Assembly: GCA_000701945.1 (NCBI GenBank)
Contig: JNKE01000021.1
Coordinates: forward strand, 29,436-93,435
DNA: 64,000 nucleotides
From: Anaerotruncus sp. MC2020
GTDB lineage: Bacteria > Bacillota > Clostridia > Oscillospirales > Ruminococcaceae
Reading direction: 5' to 3'
This document shows positions 33,066-41,552 of the stretch, in pieces. Within the stretch, counting starts at the first letter, position 1. Each line of letters opens with the position of its first letter. The notes beneath the pieces are model-generated. The model searched no databases. It was not told the DNA's origin and worked only from the letters and a program-made list of their open reading frames with translations. The position numbers and the translations under genes were made by a program.

Positions 33066-33773
33066 TCACTCGTTGTCGCTGACCGCGTCCTGTATATCGC
33101 TGTCTCGGAGGAGACCCTCGCCGTCCTCCCAGCGGGTGCGGTACTTGTCGAAGGGATTGGGCTTGCGCTCGCTCTCGAGGTCGTCGGAGGTCTCCTCGTC
33201 GGTGAAGGTGTCCATGCCGTTGTCCTCAAGCGGCTCCTCGTCGCGTATATACGAGAGGTGGAGCTCCGTAAAGGACGGATATCCGACCTCGTCCGCTATC
33301 TCGCAGTCGATATCGTACATCTTCTTCGCGAGGAGGGTGTTTGCTATCGCGACAACGATGTAAGCATAGTGCGCGAATATCGGTATCAGGCTCAGCACGA
33401 GCAGCAGCTTCCAGTTGTACAGCTTCCTTATCATCACAAAGTACACGAAAGCCGCAGTATAAACGATGAGCGGTAGATATGTCAGGGCGAGGTTTCCGCC
33501 CGTAGCCATTCCCACGGGACCTCTTCCGCCCGTTGCCCAGAATATCAGCGAGGTATAGGAGCTCGCTGCCGTATAATAGGCAAGCGCGAGCATAATCACG
33601 TTAAGTATGACTATGCCCCATTTATCGCACAGAAAGCGGCGGCGTTTGACCTGCATATCGTACATATGCTGATTGAACTTCTTCGCCTCGTCGTACATCT
33701 CCGCGGAGGTGACGTTGAGGTGAGCCGCCTGTATATCGAGCGGTGTGATGTATTTCAGGTCGTTTATCGTCAT
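33066..33773 (-). CDS. membrane protein in fab operon, paralogue B
   Basis: A 235-residue protein of unknown family. The N-terminus (NDLKYITPLDIQAAHLNVTSAEMYDEAKKFN...VKRRRF) matches paralogue A just upstream; four hydrophobic segments follow (about 55-75, 92-112, 122-140, 142-160), then EVGYPSFTELHLSY and an acidic 60-residue tail. Its ATG overlaps the stop of paralogue A by four bases (ATGA). Placement between accB and fabZ suggests a job linked to fatty-acid synthesis at the membrane, but this is inference. Confidence 0.9.
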   Translation of the reverse strand: MTINDLKYITPLDIQAAHLNVTSAEMYDEAKKFNQHMYDMQVKRRRFLCDKWGIVILNVIMLALAYYTAASSYTSLIFWATGGRGPVGMATGGNLALTYLPLIVYTAAFVYFVMIRKLYNWKLLLVLSLIPIFAHYAYIVVAIANTLLAKKMYDIDCEIADEVGYPSFTELHLSYIRDEEPLEDNGMDTFTDEETSDDLESERKPNPFDKYRTRWEDGEGLLRDSDIQDAVSDNE

Positions 33774-34396
33774 AGGAACTCCTCATCATCGGCGCGGAGG
33801 TGCTTGGTGCGCTCTCTTATGCCGTCATAGGTGACATTCTGGATATTGTCCTCGTCGCTGTTCATAGTCGTGACAGCGAGCCTCACGAATGCGGGATAGC
33901 CCGCCTCGGTCGAGAGCTTCTCGTCGGTCTTGGTGTACCAGAACGCCATTATCATATTTATCGCGACTATGAATAAGCCTCCCCGCGAGAACAGCGCCAA
34001 AAACAGCGGCAGAGAGCACAGCAGTACCAGCTTCGGGTCGCGCTGGAAGCGGAATACGACGTAATAGCTCATAAGTCCGATATACGCAATGATGCCGAGC
34101 AGCACTGCTCCTATCATCGCATATGTCATGATGTTCTGGAACTCACCTGCTCCGTAAAAGCCCCAATCCTGGAGCGTCCGTCCCATGAGCATCACGCACA
34201 CCTGCAATGCCGCAAACGGCATACTGAGAACATACCATATGCCCGTTATGACGTCTGTGCGGCGCTTGACCGCGTTATTAGTCACGGCGTCCATATTGTA
34301 GCGCCGCGCCTCGTCGGACATCTCGGGCGAGGAAACGTTGATACCGCCCTTGTCGATTATCTCCTGCGTGATATATTTCAGCTCAGACGGCTTCAT
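33770..34396 (-). CDS. membrane protein in fab operon, paralogue A
   Basis: A 208-residue protein of unknown family. It shares with paralogue B the start xLKYIT-x-x-I, the segment NVSSPEMSDEARRYN, VKRR, four hydrophobic segments, and EAGYPAFVRLAV near the C-terminus. Its ATG overlaps the accB stop (ATGA), so it is translationally coupled to the biotin carrier. The pair arose by tandem duplication. Confidence 0.9.
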   Translation of the reverse strand: MKPSELKYITQEIIDKGGINVSSPEMSDEARRYNMDAVTNNAVKRRTDVITGIWYVLSMPFAALQVCVMLMGRTLQDWGFYGAGEFQNIMTYAMIGAVLLGIIAYIGLMSYYVVFRFQRDPKLVLLCSLPLFLALFSRGGLFIVAINMIMAFWYTKTDEKLSTEAGYPAFVRLAVTTMNSDEDNIQNVTYDGIRERTKHLRADDEEFL

Positions 34397-34860
34397 TTGA
34401 TTATCATAATTGGCTGGTCGTACTCTACAGCCTGCCCGTCGGTGACGAGTATGCGCTCGACAACGCCGTCAAACTCGGACTGCACCTCGTTCATCAGCTT
34501 CATCGACTCGATAATCATGATGACGTCGCCCTTCTTGACCTTGTCGCCTATCTTGACGAAGGGCGGCTTGTCGGGCGAGGGCGAGCGGTAGTACGTGCCG
34601 ACAATGGGCGCCTTTACGATGTTTCCGCCGTTAGCCTCATCGGCTGCGGGAGCGGCTGCTGTCTGCGGTGCAGGTGCGGGAGCTGCCGCATTCATCGGAG
34701 GCATACCCATGTGCGGAGGCGCGGGAATGCACTTCCTGCCCTTGATAGTGATAGTCCTGCCGCCCTCGGTAATGGTTATCTCCGAAAGCTCCTTGCTGTT
34801 GATTATGTCTGCGAGGGAGCTTATCGTGTCAAGGTCGGTCATGCCAAATATCTCGTTCAT
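34393..34860 (-). CDS. accB: acetyl-CoA carboxylase biotin carboxyl carrier protein
   Basis: A 155-residue protein with a short N-terminal helix region, a Pro/Ala-rich linker (about 46-78) and a biotinyl domain (about 82-155). The biotinylated lysine lies in ESMKLMNEV; the usual E-A-M-K-M is E-S-M-K-L here, a conservative variant. It starts 12 bases after the fabF stop and its stop overlaps the next start. Confidence 0.96.
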   Translation of the reverse strand: MNEIFGMTDLDTISSLADIINSKELSEITITEGGRTITIKGRKCIPAPPHMGMPPMNAAAPAPAPQTAAAPAADEANGGNIVKAPIVGTYYRSPSPDKPPFVKIGDKVKKGDVIMIIESMKLMNEVQSEFDGVVERILVTDGQAVEYDQPIMIIK

Positions 34861-34872
34861 CTTATGTTCTCC

Positions 34873-36129
34873 TTAGTCTGTGACTTTTTTGAAGCAGAGG
34901 GTAGCGTTGTGTCCGCCGAAGCCGAGCGAATTCGACAGAGCGGCGCGCACCTCCTGCTGAATATTGCCGTTTACGCAGTAGTCGAGGTCGCATTCCTCGT
35001 CGGGTACCTTATAGCCCACAGTTGCGTGGATAAGTCCCTCCTCAATGGTCTTTGCGCAGATGATAGCCTCTATGCCGCCTGCCGCGCCGAGGAGATGACC
35101 CGTCATGGACTTGGTCGAGCTTATCTTGACTCTGTACGCGTCCTCGCCGAATGCGAGCTTGATAGCGGCAGTCTCGTACTTGTCGTTGAGACCTGTCGAT
35201 GTGCCGTGCGCGTTGATGTAGTCTACATCGGACGGACGGAGACCTGCCTCCTGCATCGCGAGGGACATACCCATTCCCGCCGCTTCGCCCGAGGGCATGG
35301 GCGAGGTCATGTGGTAGCCGTCGCAGGTAGCGCCGTAGCCTGCCACCTCCGCGTATATCTTGGCTCCGCGAGCCTTTGCGTGCTCGTACTCCTCGAGGAC
35401 AACGATGCCGCTTCCCTCGCCGAGCACGAAGCCGTTTCTCTCCTTGTCGAAGGGTATCGACGCGCGGGAGAGGTCGTCGCTCTTGGTGAGTGCCTTCATA
35501 TTGGCAAATCCGCCGTATGTGAACTCAACGTTGGTGCTCTCGGTGCCTCCCGCGATAGCCGCGTCGAGGTAGCCGTCCTTTATCTTGCGGAAAGCCTCGC
35601 CGATAGCGTGTGTAGCCGTCGCGCAGGCAGTCGTCACGTCGAAGTTGGCGCCGCGGAAGCCCGTCTTCATGGAGATAGTGCCCGCCGCCATATTGCTTAT
35701 CATCATCGGGATATAGAATGGCGAGATGCGTCCGGGACCCTTTTCGAGGTACTTTTCATACTCGCTGAGGGTGAGGTCTATGCCGCCTATGCCCGAGCCG
35801 ACGATAACGCCCGCTCTGTACGGGTCGAGGTCGGAGAAGTCCGTACCCGCGTCGGTGAGCGCCTCATGCGCCGCAACGAGGGCGTACTTGGTGAACATAT
35901 CCATGCGCTTGGACTCCTTCTTGTCGAAGCATCCCTCAACATCGAAGTAGTCCTCCTCGCTGAAGTCGCGGACGATGCCCGCTATCTTGACGCCCGTGCG
36001 CTCTGTATCGAATTTATCAATGAAGGAAAAGCCTATCTTGTTAGCCTTGATGCCCTCCCAGAATTTTTCAACGCCTGTTCCGAGGGGAGTCACAGCTCCC
36101 ATACCCGTAATTACAACTCTTCTGCTCAT
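34873..36129 (-). CDS. fabF: beta-ketoacyl-ACP synthase II
   Basis: A 418-residue KAS II that condenses malonyl-ACP with acyl-ACP. The catalytic Cys lies in VTTACATATHAIGEA, the first His in NAHGTSTGLND and the second in SMTGHLLGAAGGIEA; the N-terminus is RVVITGMGAVTPLG. It is of typical length. A repeat-filled 216-bp gap separates it from fabG upstream. Confidence 0.97.
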   Translation of the reverse strand: MSRRVVITGMGAVTPLGTGVEKFWEGIKANKIGFSFIDKFDTERTGVKIAGIVRDFSEEDYFDVEGCFDKKESKRMDMFTKYALVAAHEALTDAGTDFSDLDPYRAGVIVGSGIGGIDLTLSEYEKYLEKGPGRISPFYIPMMISNMAAGTISMKTGFRGANFDVTTACATATHAIGEAFRKIKDGYLDAAIAGGTESTNVEFTYGGFANMKALTKSDDLSRASIPFDKERNGFVLGEGSGIVVLEEYEHAKARGAKIYAEVAGYGATCDGYHMTSPMPSGEAAGMGMSLAMQEAGLRPSDVDYINAHGTSTGLNDKYETAAIKLAFGEDAYRVKISSTKSMTGHLLGAAGGIEAIICAKTIEEGLIHATVGYKVPDEECDLDYCVNGNIQQEVRAALSNSLGFGGHNATLCFKKVTD

Positions 36130-36162
36130 ATATTACCCTTTCGCATTCTGAATCTTTTGTTG

Positions 36163-36320
36163 AGAAGCCATTAGCCGTTAGCCTTTAGCCATTAGCTTGC
36201 GGTATCGCCTGACGGCGATATATCTGAATTTTCCTTGTAGGGGCGCCCTTCGGGCGTCCGCAATGACAGAAACGTCAACGGCAAGCATTTGTAGGGGACG
36301 CCGCCCACGGCGTCCCGTCA
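36163..36320. repeat. heptad and palindromic repeats between fabF and fabG
   Basis: TTAGCC/CATTAGC heptads at about 36165-36200, ATCGCCtgaCGGCGAT at about 36204-36219, GTAGGGGCGCCC-tt-CGGGCGTCC at 36236-36262, and GTAGGGGACGCC-gccCACGGCGTCCCG at 36291-36318. The order heptads, hairpin, palindrome is repeated in the fabG-fabK gap. Confidence 0.85.
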
Positions 36321-36345
36321 GAGCTCTGCAAGCCGAAGGCCTGCA

Positions 36346-37086
36346 TTACATGGAAAGTCCGCCCGATATCTCGATGACCTGACCCGTGATGTAGCTCGCG
36401 TTGTCGGACACGAGGAACGATACCACGGAGGCTATCTCCTCAGGCTCGCCGTAGCGCTTGAGAGCTACCGCCTCGAGCATCTTAGCCTTGAGCTCGTCGG
36501 AGAGCACGTCGGTCATGGGAGTGCGGATAAGTCCGGGAGCAACAGCGTTGCAGGTGATATTGCGCTTGCCGTACTCCTTCGCCACGGACTTGGTCATACC
36601 GATGATAGCCGCCTTCGACGCGGAGTAGTTGACCTGTCCGGGGTTGCCGTAGAGACCCGCAACGGACGAAACATTGACTATCTTGCCGCTCCTCTGCTTG
36701 CCCATGACATTGCAGACGAGCTTCATCATATTGTACACGCTCTTCTGATTTACGGCGATGACTGCGTCGTAGATATCCTCGGTCATGCGAGCGAGGAGGG
36801 TATCCTTTGTGATACCCGCATTGTTTACGAGAGCGTCTATCGTGCCGAAGTCAGCCTTTACCTTATCGACCATAGCCTCGCAGTCGGCGTACTTGGAGAC
36901 GTCCGCCGCGTAGCACTCAGCCTTGACGCCGAACGCGCGGCACTCCTCGGCTACTGCGAGAGCCTTTTCCTTGTCGCCGTCGCTGGGGTAGTGGTTGATA
37001 GCCACATCGAAGCCGTCCTTAGCCAGTCTCTTTGCGATGCAAGCTCCGATGCCCTGTGAAGCGCCTGTGATTATCGCTGTTGCCAT
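36346..37086 (-). CDS. fabG: 3-oxoacyl-ACP reductase
   Basis: A 246-residue short-chain dehydrogenase that reduces 3-ketoacyl-ACP with NADPH. Seen: the glycine motif TGASQGIG (residues 8-15), NNAG near 90, the catalytic Ser in VNVSSVAGLYG, YSASK (Tyr/Lys) near 155, and the PGLIRTPMT loop. Confidence 0.96.
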   Translation of the reverse strand: MATAIITGASQGIGACIAKRLAKDGFDVAINHYPSDGDKEKALAVAEECRAFGVKAECYAADVSKYADCEAMVDKVKADFGTIDALVNNAGITKDTLLARMTEDIYDAVIAVNQKSVYNMMKLVCNVMGKQRSGKIVNVSSVAGLYGNPGQVNYSASKAAIIGMTKSVAKEYGKRNITCNAVAPGLIRTPMTDVLSDELKAKMLEAVALKRYGEPEEIASVVSFLVSDNASYITGQVIEISGGLSM

Positions 37087-37114
37087 ATATATTCCCTCCG
37101 TATTTCTGATGTGT

Positions 37115-37260
37115 AATTGTTAGCCATTAGCCGTTAGCCGTTAGCCATTAGCTGGTGGTATCGCCTGACGGCGATATATACGAATTTTCCTCTGTAGGGG
37201 CGCCCTTCGGGCGTCCGCAGATAAACAGATTTGTCGGACTGCCAAAGGCAGCCCCTACGA
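37115..37260. repeat. heptad and palindromic repeats between fabG and fabK
   Basis: Five TTAGCC/CATTAGC heptads at about 37118-37152, ATCGCCtgaCGGCGAT at about 37160-37175, GTAGGGGCGCCC-tt-CGGGCGTCC at 37195-37220 and GACTGCC-aaa-GGCAGCCCCTAC at 37236-37258. Confidence 0.85.
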
Positions 37261-37274
37261 CAAATTCTATATCC

Positions 37275-38201
37275 TTACTTTACGAGCAGCTTCTCCGCGC
37301 CCGCCATTATCTCCTCGACGATGTCCTTGCAGGGCTTAATCTCGTTGACCATGCCCGCGATAGCTCCGCAGAGGAACGAGCCCTCGTCCACGTTGCCGTC
37401 TACAACAGCCTTGCGGAGCGAGCCGAGCGTTATCTGCTCGAACTCCTCGGGCGAGAGGCTTCCGTCGCGCTCGCCGTTAGCGAGCTTCTTCGAGAACTTT
37501 GTCTTTATGTTGCGGCACGGGTGACCTGTATAGCGTCCCGTAACTACGCTGTCCGTGTCCTTAGCCTTGATGACGAGCTCCTTGAAGGTGGGGTGTATCT
37601 GGCACTCCTCCGACGCGAGGAAGCGTGTGCCTATCTGCACGCCCTCCGCACCGAGCATGAACGCCGCCGCCATACCTCTGCCGTCAGCGATACCGCCCGC
37701 CGCTATGACGGGTATCTCGAGCGCGTCCACTACCTGCGGAACGAGGCACATCGTCGTATTCTCGCCGATATGACCGCCAGATTCTGTGCCCTCCGCGACT
37801 ACCGCGTCAGCACCCGCACGCTCCATTCTCTTAGCGAGAGCCACCGACGGAACAACGGGAATGACCTTGATATTCGCCTCTTTCCATGCGGCGATGTACT
37901 TGCCCGGGTTGCCCGCACCCGTAGTCACCACGCGCACGCCCTCGTCGATGCAGAGCTGAGCGAGGTCGTCCGCATTGGGGCTCATAAGCATTATATTCAC
38001 GCCGAACGGCTTATCTGTCTTTTCCTTGCACTTGCGTATCTGGTCGCGGAGGTAGTCTATCGGAGCGCTTCCGCCCGCGATGAGACCGATACCGCCCGCA
38101 TTCGACACTGCGGAGGCGAGAGTGTGCTCGGCTACCCAAGCCATACCGCCCTGTATAATGGGATATTCACAGCCTAAAAGCTCGGTTATACGTGTTTTCA
38201 T
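37275..38201 (-). CDS. fabK: enoyl-ACP reductase II (FMN-dependent)
   Basis: A 308-residue flavoprotein of the nitronate monooxygenase/FabK family. Seen: YPIIQGGMAWVAEHTLASAVSNAGGIGLIAGG, a TTGAGNPGKY loop, the conserved catalytic-region His in EGTESGGHIGE, and PVIAAGGIADGRGMAAAFMLGAEGVQIGTRFLAS. It performs the last reduction of each elongation cycle and replaces FabI here. It starts 11 bases after the fabH stop. Confidence 0.94.
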   Translation of the reverse strand: MKTRITELLGCEYPIIQGGMAWVAEHTLASAVSNAGGIGLIAGGSAPIDYLRDQIRKCKEKTDKPFGVNIMLMSPNADDLAQLCIDEGVRVVTTGAGNPGKYIAAWKEANIKVIPVVPSVALAKRMERAGADAVVAEGTESGGHIGENTTMCLVPQVVDALEIPVIAAGGIADGRGMAAAFMLGAEGVQIGTRFLASEECQIHPTFKELVIKAKDTDSVVTGRYTGHPCRNIKTKFSKKLANGERDGSLSPEEFEQITLGSLRKAVVDGNVDEGSFLCGAIAGMVNEIKPCKDIVEEIMAGAEKLLVK

Positions 38202-38212
38202 AGTTGTTCTCC

Positions 38213-39199
38213 TTAATATTCAAAGATGGCGCCCGCATAGGTGAGACCTGCTCCGAAGCCTATGAGAGCGAGCTTCTGTCCGCGCCTGATGATGCCTTTT
38301 TCGATGGATTCGTGGAGTGCGAGGGGTATAGAAACGCTCGAGGTATTGCCGTAGTGGTCGAGCGTGACTATGAACTTCTCCATGGGAGCTCCGAGGTTCT
38401 TGGCGGCAGTCTCGATAATTCTGACGTTAGCCTGATGCGGCACGAACCAGTCGATATCCTCGGGAGTTATGCCCGCCTTGTCCGCGGCGAGGTGGAATGC
38501 CTTTGGCAGAGCCTTTGTCGCGAACTTGTAGACCTCCTTGCCGTCCTGATAGAGCTTGTGGAGGCGCTTCTCGGGGAAGCCGTCGTCGAAGTCGGAGTCT
38601 ATCTTTACCTCCTCGGCTACGCCCACGCTTCTCGCGTAGAGGAGGCGTCCGCCGCTGCCGTCTGCTCCGAGAGCGGAGGTGAACGGCTTGTCGCTGCGCT
38701 CTATCACCGCAGCAGCCGCACCGTCACCGAAGAGAATGCACGATGAGCGGTCGCCGAAGTCGAGGAAGCGCGAGAGCGCCTCTGCCGCAACGATGAGGAC
38801 GTATTTCATGCTGTCGTCAGTCTCAAGGAAGCGTCTTGCCGTGTCGAGCGCGTAAACGAAGCCCGAGCACGCGGCGTTGACGTCGAATGCGGCGGCGTTG
38901 ACCGCGCCCGTCTCGTGCTGCACGAGGCAGGCTATGCTCGGCGTGTGGAAGTCATTGGTAGCGCTCGCGGCGATGACGAGACCGATGTCCTCGGGAGCGA
39001 TGCCCGCCTTGGAAATGGCTTGTCTTGCGGCTTCGCTGCCCATGTACCACACAGGCTCCCAGCCCGCCATACGGCGCTCGGCAATGCCCGTACGGGTGCG
39101 TATCCACTCGTCGTTCGTCTCGACGAACTTGGTGAAATCGTTGTTTGTGAGCTTTTGGTCGGGGAGGTAGCACCCCGTTCCCAGTATTTTTATGCCCAT
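38213..39199 (-). CDS. fabH: beta-ketoacyl-ACP synthase III
   Basis: A 328-residue KAS III that starts chains by condensing acetyl-CoA (or branched acyl-CoA) with malonyl-ACP. The catalytic triad appears as Cys in NAACSGFVYAL, His in VPHQANVRI and Asn in DHYGNTSSVSIP. It is the first gene of the fab operon. The neighbouring VOR complex could supply branched primers, but this link is inference. Confidence 0.97.
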   Translation of the reverse strand: MGIKILGTGCYLPDQKLTNNDFTKFVETNDEWIRTRTGIAERRMAGWEPVWYMGSEAARQAISKAGIAPEDIGLVIAASATNDFHTPSIACLVQHETGAVNAAAFDVNAACSGFVYALDTARRFLETDDSMKYVLIVAAEALSRFLDFGDRSSCILFGDGAAAAVIERSDKPFTSALGADGSGGRLLYARSVGVAEEVKIDSDFDDGFPEKRLHKLYQDGKEVYKFATKALPKAFHLAADKAGITPEDIDWFVPHQANVRIIETAAKNLGAPMEKFIVTLDHYGNTSSVSIPLALHESIEKGIIRRGQKLALIGFGAGLTYAGAIFEY

Positions 39200-39251
39200 A
39201 TTTTGTCTCCTTTTGTATGTGGAACTATATTAACGAGTATCCGTAACTGCC

Positions 39252-39320
39252 GTAGGGGCGCCCTTCGGGCGTCCGCAGGTCGGTGAATCCGTCGGACTGC
39301 CAAAGGCAGCCCCTACGATA
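39252..39320. repeat. two palindromic repeats in the fabH leader
   Basis: GTAGGGGCGCCC-tt-CGGGCGTCC at 39252-39278 and GACTGCC-aaa-GGCAGCCCCTACG at 39295-39318; both would lie in the 5' leader of the fab operon mRNA. Confidence 0.85.
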
Positions 39321-39357
39321 GTTCACCTCCGCACGGTACAATTTGCGGACTAACTCC

Positions 39358-39386
39358 ACTTTATCACATCTATGCCGTTCTGCCAA
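39358..39386 (-). promoter_or_regulatory. putative fab operon promoter
   Basis: On the minus strand, TTGGCA (39381-39386)-N17-TAAAGT (39358-39363), about 160 bases before fabH. Confidence 0.6.
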
Positions 39387-39395
39387 TGTACTAAA

Positions 39396-39421
39396 TGTAA
39401 CTTTATCGGTTACAATTGTAA
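39396..39421. promoter_or_regulatory. inverted repeats between fabH and fabD
   Basis: TGTAAC-N7-GTTACA (39396-39414) overlapping the perfect palindrome TTACAATTGTAA (39410-39421). The site lies between the divergent promoters, so a lipid-responsive regulator could bind here. It does not match the FapR or FabT operators I know. Confidence 0.5.
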
Positions 39422-39426
39422 TTTCT

Positions 39427-39450
39427 GAGCTCTGAGCTCTGAACTCTCAA
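39427..39450. repeat. GAGCTCT heptad repeat
   Basis: Three direct 7-bp units (CTGAGCT/CTGAACT) at 39427-39448. A similar run (CTGAACTCTGAGCTCTGA) lies at 46138-46156. Confidence 0.75.
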
Positions 39451-39453
39451 TAC

Positions 39454-39482
39454 TTGCAATTTCAATAATAATGTGTTATATT
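39454..39482 (+). promoter_or_regulatory. putative fabD promoter
   Basis: TTGCAA (39454-39459)-N17-TATATT (39477-39482). The ~180-base leader that follows is AT-rich. Confidence 0.6.
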
Positions 39483-39660
39483 ATATCTATACTGTTATGC
39501 GGATATAGTCATAGCAGTATACAATATATATTATAAATCATTTCCGAAAATTTTTCAACGATATTTTAACCCTTTGCTTTGCTGAAAAGGAGATATCGTC
39601 ATTTTTCACAAATACAACTTGTGATAATCGGTAAAAATCAACAGAAAGGAAACCAACTGC

Positions 39661-40596
39661 ATGATAATTTCACTCTTTTCGGGACAGGGCTCCCAGTACC
39701 CAAATATGGGAAATGATATCCTCACCGCTTACCCTCACACGGGAGAGCTCTACGACATCGCCTCCGACGTCCTCGGACGCGATATGCGCAAGGTCTGCTT
39801 CGAGAGCACTCCCGAGGAGCTCGCGCAGACGATAAACGCTCAGCCCGCAGTGCTCCTGACCTCGCTCGTATGCAATTCCGCGGCGATATCCCGCGTACAT
39901 AAGGCGGGTATACCGTTCAGATTCGACGGAGTTGCGGGACACTCGCTCGGCGAGTACGCCGCGCTGACGATGTCGGGCATGGTATCCCTCGAGGACATCT
40001 TCCGCCTGATAAAAGCACGTTCCGAGGCTATGGACGACGCTGCCCGCGAGCACAGGGGCGCTATGGCGGCAGTCATGAAGCTCGCTCCCGAGAAGATAGA
40101 GGAGGTCTGCAATAACGCGAAAAATTACGTCGCGGCAGTCAACTACAACTCCCCCATGCAGACCGTTATCGCGGGAACTCCCGAGGGCATCGACGAGGTA
40201 AGCACGATTTTTGCCGAAATGAAGGCGCGTGTAGTCAAGCTCAACGTCGCGGGAGCCTTCCACTCGAAGCTCATGCAGACCGCCGCAGACAAGTTCTACG
40301 AGGCGGCAAAGCAGATAACGTTCAAGGCTCCGCACGTGAAGTACTACTCGAACGTAACGGGCGGCGAGCTGACCGATTTCAGCGATATGCCGTCACTTCT
40401 CGCAAAGCACATAGTATCGCCCGTCCGCTTCACCTCCGAGCTCGCCGCTATGCAGGCTGACGGAGCCGACACCTTCGTCGAGTTCGGTCCCGGCAAGACG
40501 CTGACAGGACTTGTGAAGAAGACGCTTCCCGATGTAAAGGCGTTCAATATCGAGAACCCCGAAACTCTCGAAAAGGCGGAGGAAATATATGGATAA
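39661..40596 (+). CDS. fabD: malonyl-CoA:ACP transacylase
   Basis: A 311-residue transacylase that loads malonyl onto ACP. The start is LFSGQGSQYPNMG; the nucleophilic Ser is in GVAGHSLGEYAALT near 100, the catalytic His in VAGAFHSKLM near 205, and the C-terminal EFGPGKTLTGLVKK is typical. It is separated from the other fab genes, divergent from fabH, and overlaps aroE by 8 bases. Confidence 0.96.
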   Translation: MIISLFSGQGSQYPNMGNDILTAYPHTGELYDIASDVLGRDMRKVCFESTPEELAQTINAQPAVLLTSLVCNSAAISRVHKAGIPFRFDGVAGHSLGEYAALTMSGMVSLEDIFRLIKARSEAMDDAAREHRGAMAAVMKLAPEKIEEVCNNAKNYVAAVNYNSPMQTVIAGTPEGIDEVSTIFAEMKARVVKLNVAGAFHSKLMQTAADKFYEAAKQITFKAPHVKYYSNVTGGELTDFSDMPSLLAKHIVSPVRFTSELAAMQADGADTFVEFGPGKTLTGLVKKTLPDVKAFNIENPETLEKAEEIYG

Positions 40597-41425
40597 ATAC
40601 GGACTTATCGGACACCCGCTCGGACACTCGATGTCGCCGCTGATACACGAGAAGCTGTTCGCTCTCAGCGGCATCAGCGACTACAGCTACGAGCTCATAG
40701 ACATAGCTCCCGAGGAGCTGACCTCGCGCATGGACGAGCTGAAGGAGCTTCGCGGCTTCAACATCACGATACCGCACAAAACAGCCATTATCCCGTTTGC
40801 GGACGAGCTGAGCGAGAGTGCTCTGCGCTACAACTCCGTGAACTGCATAAGCAATAACGGCGGCAGATTTATCGGCTATAATACGGACTGCGACGGCTTC
40901 CTGCGCTCGGCGGAGGCACTCCCTCTCGGCGGTAAGGTGCTGCTCGTGGGCTGCGGCGGAGTCGGCAGGATGATAGCCATTGAGGCGGCTCTGCACGGCG
41001 CGGAGCTCACGATAGCCGTTATACCGCAGGATATCAAGACAGCGCAGCTCGTCATGGCGGAGATACTCGCCAGGTGCAGCGGCGCGAACGTGCGAATCTG
41101 CCTCGTTTCCGACATTGAGGGCAGCTTTGACCTGCTGATAAACGCGACTCCCGTGGGAATGTACCCCAAGACCGAGAACTGCGCTGTTTCGGACGAAATC
41201 ATCGCGAATTGCAGCAGCTTCTTCGACGTGATATACAACCCGACCGAGACCCTGCTGATGAAGAAGGCGCGCGCACTCGGACGCACTGCTGTCGGCGGAG
41301 CGTCAATGCTCGTATATCAGGCGGTAAAGGCTCACGAATACTGGTACGGCGGCGAATTCTCCGCCGAGGACATCTCGAAGATAATCGTCGACGTCGAGGA
41401 GCACGTCAACGCTATGAACAATTAA
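40589..41425 (+). CDS. aroE: shikimate dehydrogenase
   Basis: A 278-residue NADP-dependent enzyme that reduces 3-dehydroshikimate. Seen: GHPLGHSMSPLIHE at the N-terminus, the catalytic Lys in NITIPHKTAIIPF, YNTDCDGF, the glycine loop VGCGGVGRMIAIEA, NATPVGMYP and GGASMLVYQA. It overlaps fabD by 8 bases and so is translationally coupled, linking aromatic synthesis to the lipid gene in one transcript. Confidence 0.96.
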   Translation: MDKYGLIGHPLGHSMSPLIHEKLFALSGISDYSYELIDIAPEELTSRMDELKELRGFNITIPHKTAIIPFADELSESALRYNSVNCISNNGGRFIGYNTDCDGFLRSAEALPLGGKVLLVGCGGVGRMIAIEAALHGAELTIAVIPQDIKTAQLVMAEILARCSGANVRICLVSDIEGSFDLLINATPVGMYPKTENCAVSDEIIANCSSFFDVIYNPTETLLMKKARALGRTAVGGASMLVYQAVKAHEYWYGGEFSAEDISKIIVDVEEHVNAMNN

Positions 41426-41535
41426 GAGCCTTTAGCCTTTGGCTCTCGGTGTCCGCTTCGCGGACAAATATTTAAATAAATCGCCGTAAGGCGATACCAT
41501 TAGCTAATGGCTGACGGCTAACGGCTAATGGCTTA
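41424..41535. repeat. TTAGCC-heptad hairpin between aroE and aroK
   Basis: GAGCCTTTAGCC...GGCTC at 41427-41446 is a small hairpin; GTCCGCttcGCGGAC and ATCGCCgtaAGGCGAT hairpins follow, then CTAATGG/CTGACGG/CTAACGG units at 41502-41532. It is a rearranged version of the element at 32353-32480. Confidence 0.85.
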
Positions 41536-41552
41536 GAAAGGACAAGAACGCC

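Noticed and set aside
34711..36174. Long open frame on the plus strand opposite fabF
   Set aside because: FabF is unmistakable on the minus strand; the opposite frame has no ribosome-binding site and no known domain.
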